From the NCBI GenBank assembly GCA_030710605.1, contig CP092870.1, forward strand, positions 97,058,592 through 97,122,591: a stretch of DNA of 64,000 nt. Reading direction: 5' to 3'. The notes beneath the pieces were generated by a model. That model saw only the letters and a program-made list of their open reading frames with translations. It had not been told where the DNA came from and did not search any database. Source of the DNA: Cordylochernes scorpioides (Eukaryota; Arthropoda; Arachnida; Pseudoscorpiones; Chernetidae). The translations under genes and the position numbers were made by a program. Below, piece by piece: positions 63,684-64,000 of the stretch. Every line of letters begins with the position of its first letter. Positions within the stretch are counted from its first letter, which is position 1.

Positions 63684-64000
63684 TATTTATCATGCATTTT
63701 AATAATTTCAACAATTTAAAGAAATTAATAGTATAACCTTTTTTTTTTCAAATCCCAATTAAGGGCTATTTACTTTTAATTCAACACTAACAATGATTAA
63801 ACCATTTTTTTTTTCAAATCCCAATTAAGCTATTTACTTTAATAAACTTACTATAATTCAACTATATATATAAATATTTTAAAATCCAAATTAAATACTA
63901 TTTACTTTTAATTCAAACAACTATAATCCAACACACCTACTTTTATAAAACTCAAATGAAAATTCTGATCCCTTGGAGTTGTTGAATTGAAAATAGATTT
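63684..64000. other. AT-rich with a short tandem repeat
   Basis: TTTTCAAATCCCAATTAAG with CTATTTACTTTAATTCAA recurs about three times with drift (63740-63930). No gene. Confidence 0.5.

Overview
This is AT-rich nuclear DNA from an invertebrate-type metazoan. The evidence is host exons with GT/AG splice sites, a GCC-anticodon tRNA-Gly, and a mix of DD34D mariner, Helitron, Penelope-like (PLE), Ty3/gypsy and non-LTR elements. I cannot name the species. Three runs of exactly 100 N (3176-3275, 37213-37312, 60876-60975) mark scaffold joins. Most of the window is nested mobile DNA; host genes appear only as scattered exons.

0-12.8 kb: a plus-strand host gene ends here (exon 715-840, likely last exon 1561-1638, with a minisatellite in the intron). 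Four Helitron-type pieces follow, two with clear ends on both sides, plus a tandem array of three units that each carry a tRNA-Gly. After these come small terminal-inverted-repeat (TIR) elements and 3' ends of non-LTR retrotransposons. 12.8-37.2 kb: a segment of about 4 kb is present twice in direct orientation (12797-16882, and 27041-31131 continuing at 36575-37178). It holds an intronless gene for a coiled-coil protein with a mitochondrial-type N-terminus, intact in copy 1 and broken in copy 2. Copy 1 has since been hit by a Helitron, a deleted mariner inside that, and a Ty3/gypsy element (18144-23575) inserted in the Helitron end. Copy 2 has been split by a 5.1-kb LTR element with no recognisable pol (31154-36286).

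37.3-50.5 kb: ATGCAAAT octamer clusters, non-LTR fragments, a frameshifted mariner, a large inverted-repeat structure (41.65-46.06 kb) with a PLE inserted in one arm, and several foldback and hammerhead-like elements. 50.9-53.7 kb: a minus-strand gene for a Lys/Ser-rich protein of about 840 codons before its first intron, with two frame breaks. 53.7-64 kb: AT-rich DNA, foldback elements, a minus-strand exon at 58.5 kb, a plus-strand gene (exons 59372-59473 and 60699-60875, with a 70-base minisatellite between) that runs into a gap, a nearly perfect 495-base inverted repeat, and an AT-rich tail.

The most unusual points are a Ty3/gypsy element whose gag apparently starts inside its LTR, several unrelated palindromes that each carry a hammerhead-like ribozyme core, a dispersed foldback family whose conserved hairpin shows paired base changes, and tRNA-Gly copies locked into a Helitron-ended array.
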